In this document: positions 63,701 to 64,000 of the stretch, piece after piece | Layout: the number at the start of each line of letters is the position of its first letter | Numbering within the stretch: position 1 is the stretch's first letter | Assembly: GCA_900540375.1 (NCBI GenBank) | Contig: UQFS01000010.1 | Coordinates: 1-64,000 of the forward strand | Reading direction: 5' to 3' | From: an uncultured Prevotella sp. | GTDB lineage: Bacteria; Bacteroidota; Bacteroidia; Bacteroidales; Bacteroidaceae | DNA: 64,000 nucleotides | Translations under genes and position numbers: made by a program | Notes under the pieces: generated by a model | Databases searched by the model: none | Told to the model about the DNA's origin: nothing | Seen by the model: the letters and a program-made list of their open reading frames with translations, nothing else

Positions 63701-63992
63701 TATAGAAGTCTGTCGGGCGCTGGTCGGCATTGGCCACCCAAAGAAATTTCCAAGGTCCTTCAAGTGACAGGTAGTTGGCAGAGCGGGTGATGTCGCCCGC
63801 AAGCGCTTTCTGCCCATTCTCATAGGCGAAGAAACTGGTGTGCATCGGGAAACGGTTGACCTCGTTGACCTGCTGGTCGTGCCATTCCGTCCATGTTGGC
63901 TCCACCACGCCTTTAGCCGTTGTGGGCTTCTGCGCGGCACGTGCTCCCAAAGCCATCAGCATCATTACGGACAGGATGATTGTTTTGTTCAT
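60783..63992 (-). CDS. GH2 beta-galactosidase (LacZ-like)
   Basis: The 1069-residue secreted enzyme (signal peptide ending ALGARAAQ) has the complete five-domain LacZ layout. The sugar-binding jelly roll (PVPGMWELNGFGDPEYVN, GSYRREIDLPADW) leads to the barrel with acid/base E481 (WSLGNETVDG) and nucleophile E546 (LIQCEYNHTMGN), close to E. coli LacZ E461 and E537. The C-terminal small-chain domain is present (FWRAVTDNDMG, TFYGRGPIENYVDRKSSERLGIY). It hydrolyses terminal beta-galactose, for example in galactan or arabinogalactan. The start lies 9 nt from the window edge. It heads a run followed by the gutted GH2 and GH51 genes. Confidence 0.94.
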   Translation of the reverse strand: MNKTIILSVMMLMALGARAAQKPTTAKGVVEPTWTEWHDQQVNEVNRFPMHTSFFAYENGQKALAGDITRSANYLSLEGPWKFLWVANADQRPTDFYKTDLSDDNWKTMQVPGMWELNGFGDPEYVNIGFAWRYQFDWKHPLNVPTKDNHVGSYRREIDLPADWNGKQVIAHFGSVTSNIYLYVNGQYVGYSEDAKVAAEFDITKYVHPGKNLIAFQTFRWCDGSLDEDQDFWRLSGVARQCYLFARDSKVQVNDIRLTPGLENDYNDGELLIDVNVKGNPTIDFQLLNESNLVVAKSTGKFAGRKEGTARFMLRNVKKWTAETPYLYTLLATVKDSRGNVVEVIPQKVGFRKVEIKNSQLLVNGQPVLIKGADRHEMDPDGGYVVTPDRMIQDIKIMKRLNINAVRTCHYPDDPRWYDLCDEYGLYVTAEANQESHGFGYKSDSEAKKENFALQILQRNQHNVSINFNHPSVIVWSLGNETVDGPNFTAAYQWIKSQDKSRPVQYEQAGKTGANTDIYCPMYYSPWDCEAYAKNPQYTRPLIQCEYNHTMGNSGGNLKEYWDLIRKYPKFQGGYDWDFVDQGLHRHPDFKADCTVADYDAIAAKYEPGTGNMVPEYTYGGDYNKTDASDNNFNCNGIIGPDRQLNPHAYELAYQYQSIWAEPVDLKAGKISVYNENFFRDLSNYKLVWTLLQDGKAVQNGEVADLNVAPQQRATLTLPYQVPATGEVMLNVDFKLKDAEPLMTKGQTVAYRQMAVREQTAPAACCTMEKEGKADKDSKIKVKDDKKTATITLSNKAGLDIVFDKQTGWLRQYTVDGSNLLPDGGTLKPNFWRAVTDNDMGAGLQKQFAAWRNPTMNLKTITVDKDKNTVTAVYDMPDVKAELTMTYEVAPCGMMTVTEAMKMTPGAKVSDLFRFGLKIDLAYDMDRSTFYGRGPIENYVDRKSSERLGIYTQTADQQFYPYIRPQETGTKSDIRWWKQTNAQGLGLRFTAAQPFYASALHYNISDLDEGLEKAQRHPNQVPKSKYTELCLDLAQYGVGGINSWGARPLEEYQLHAQDMTFKVMIAPVK

Positions 63993-64000
63993 AACGCTTA

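Overview
The window is chromosomal DNA of a Bacteroidota species, most likely a Prevotella-like member of the Prevotellaceae. The evidence is two SusC/SusD pairs, a hybrid two-component regulator, lipoprotein-rich polysaccharide loci, and recurrent promoters of the Bacteroidota type (TTTG, about 19-20 nt, TAnnTTTG). Shine-Dalgarno sequences are scarce. No rRNA, tRNA, CRISPR array or transposase was recognised. The species cannot be fixed from the sequence alone.

Layout. 1-2.3 kb: an ECF sigma factor cut by the left edge, a divergent beta-barrel protein, a small membrane protein and a gamma-carbonic anhydrase. 2.5-10.1 kb: polysaccharide utilization locus 1 (SusC, SusD, a secreted accessory protein and a GH43 enzyme with a ricin-like tail). 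10.8-17.0 kb: an accessory, defence-like block made of an AAA-ATPase/PD-(D/E)XK protein, a type IIG-like restriction-methylation protein that starts at the stop codon of the first gene and appears frameshifted, and a PIN toxin-antitoxin pair. 17.1-21.6 kb: an M16 protease divergent from fur-mutY. 21.8-34.7 kb: locus 2 (SusC, SusD, a DUF4859-like lipoprotein, a BACON/DUF6055-like metallopeptidase lipoprotein, a GH146-type beta-L-arabinofuranosidase and a frameshifted M43-like metalloprotease). 34.8-41.4 kb: a hybrid two-component regulator and a convergent GH127 beta-L-arabinofuranosidase.

42-57 kb is mostly housekeeping: a Zn/Cd-type P-type ATPase, a ComEA-like protein, ridA, comF, recX, prmC, ribD, a BASS-family transporter, a UPF1-like helicase, aroQ, an O-methyltransferase, xerD, thyX and an RluA-family synthase. 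57.2-64 kb is a minus-strand enzyme cluster: a GH2 beta-galactosidase, a GH2-like protein that has lost its catalytic barrel, and a GH51 alpha-L-arabinofuranosidase.

The carbohydrate genes share an arabinose theme (GH43, GH51, GH127, GH146) plus beta-galactosidase. Combined with two metallopeptidase-like lipoproteins next to the beta-L-arabinofuranosidase, this suggests attack on plant arabinan, arabinogalactan or hydroxyproline-rich glycoproteins such as extensin. The substrate is inferred. The most unusual items are the sugar-plus-peptidase locus 2, the gutted GH2, the stop-start-coupled ATPase/restriction pair, a ~300-nt non-coding element present twice, a 52-bp perfect palindrome, a 90-bp four-copy inverted array, and an in-frame repeat insertion in PrmC.
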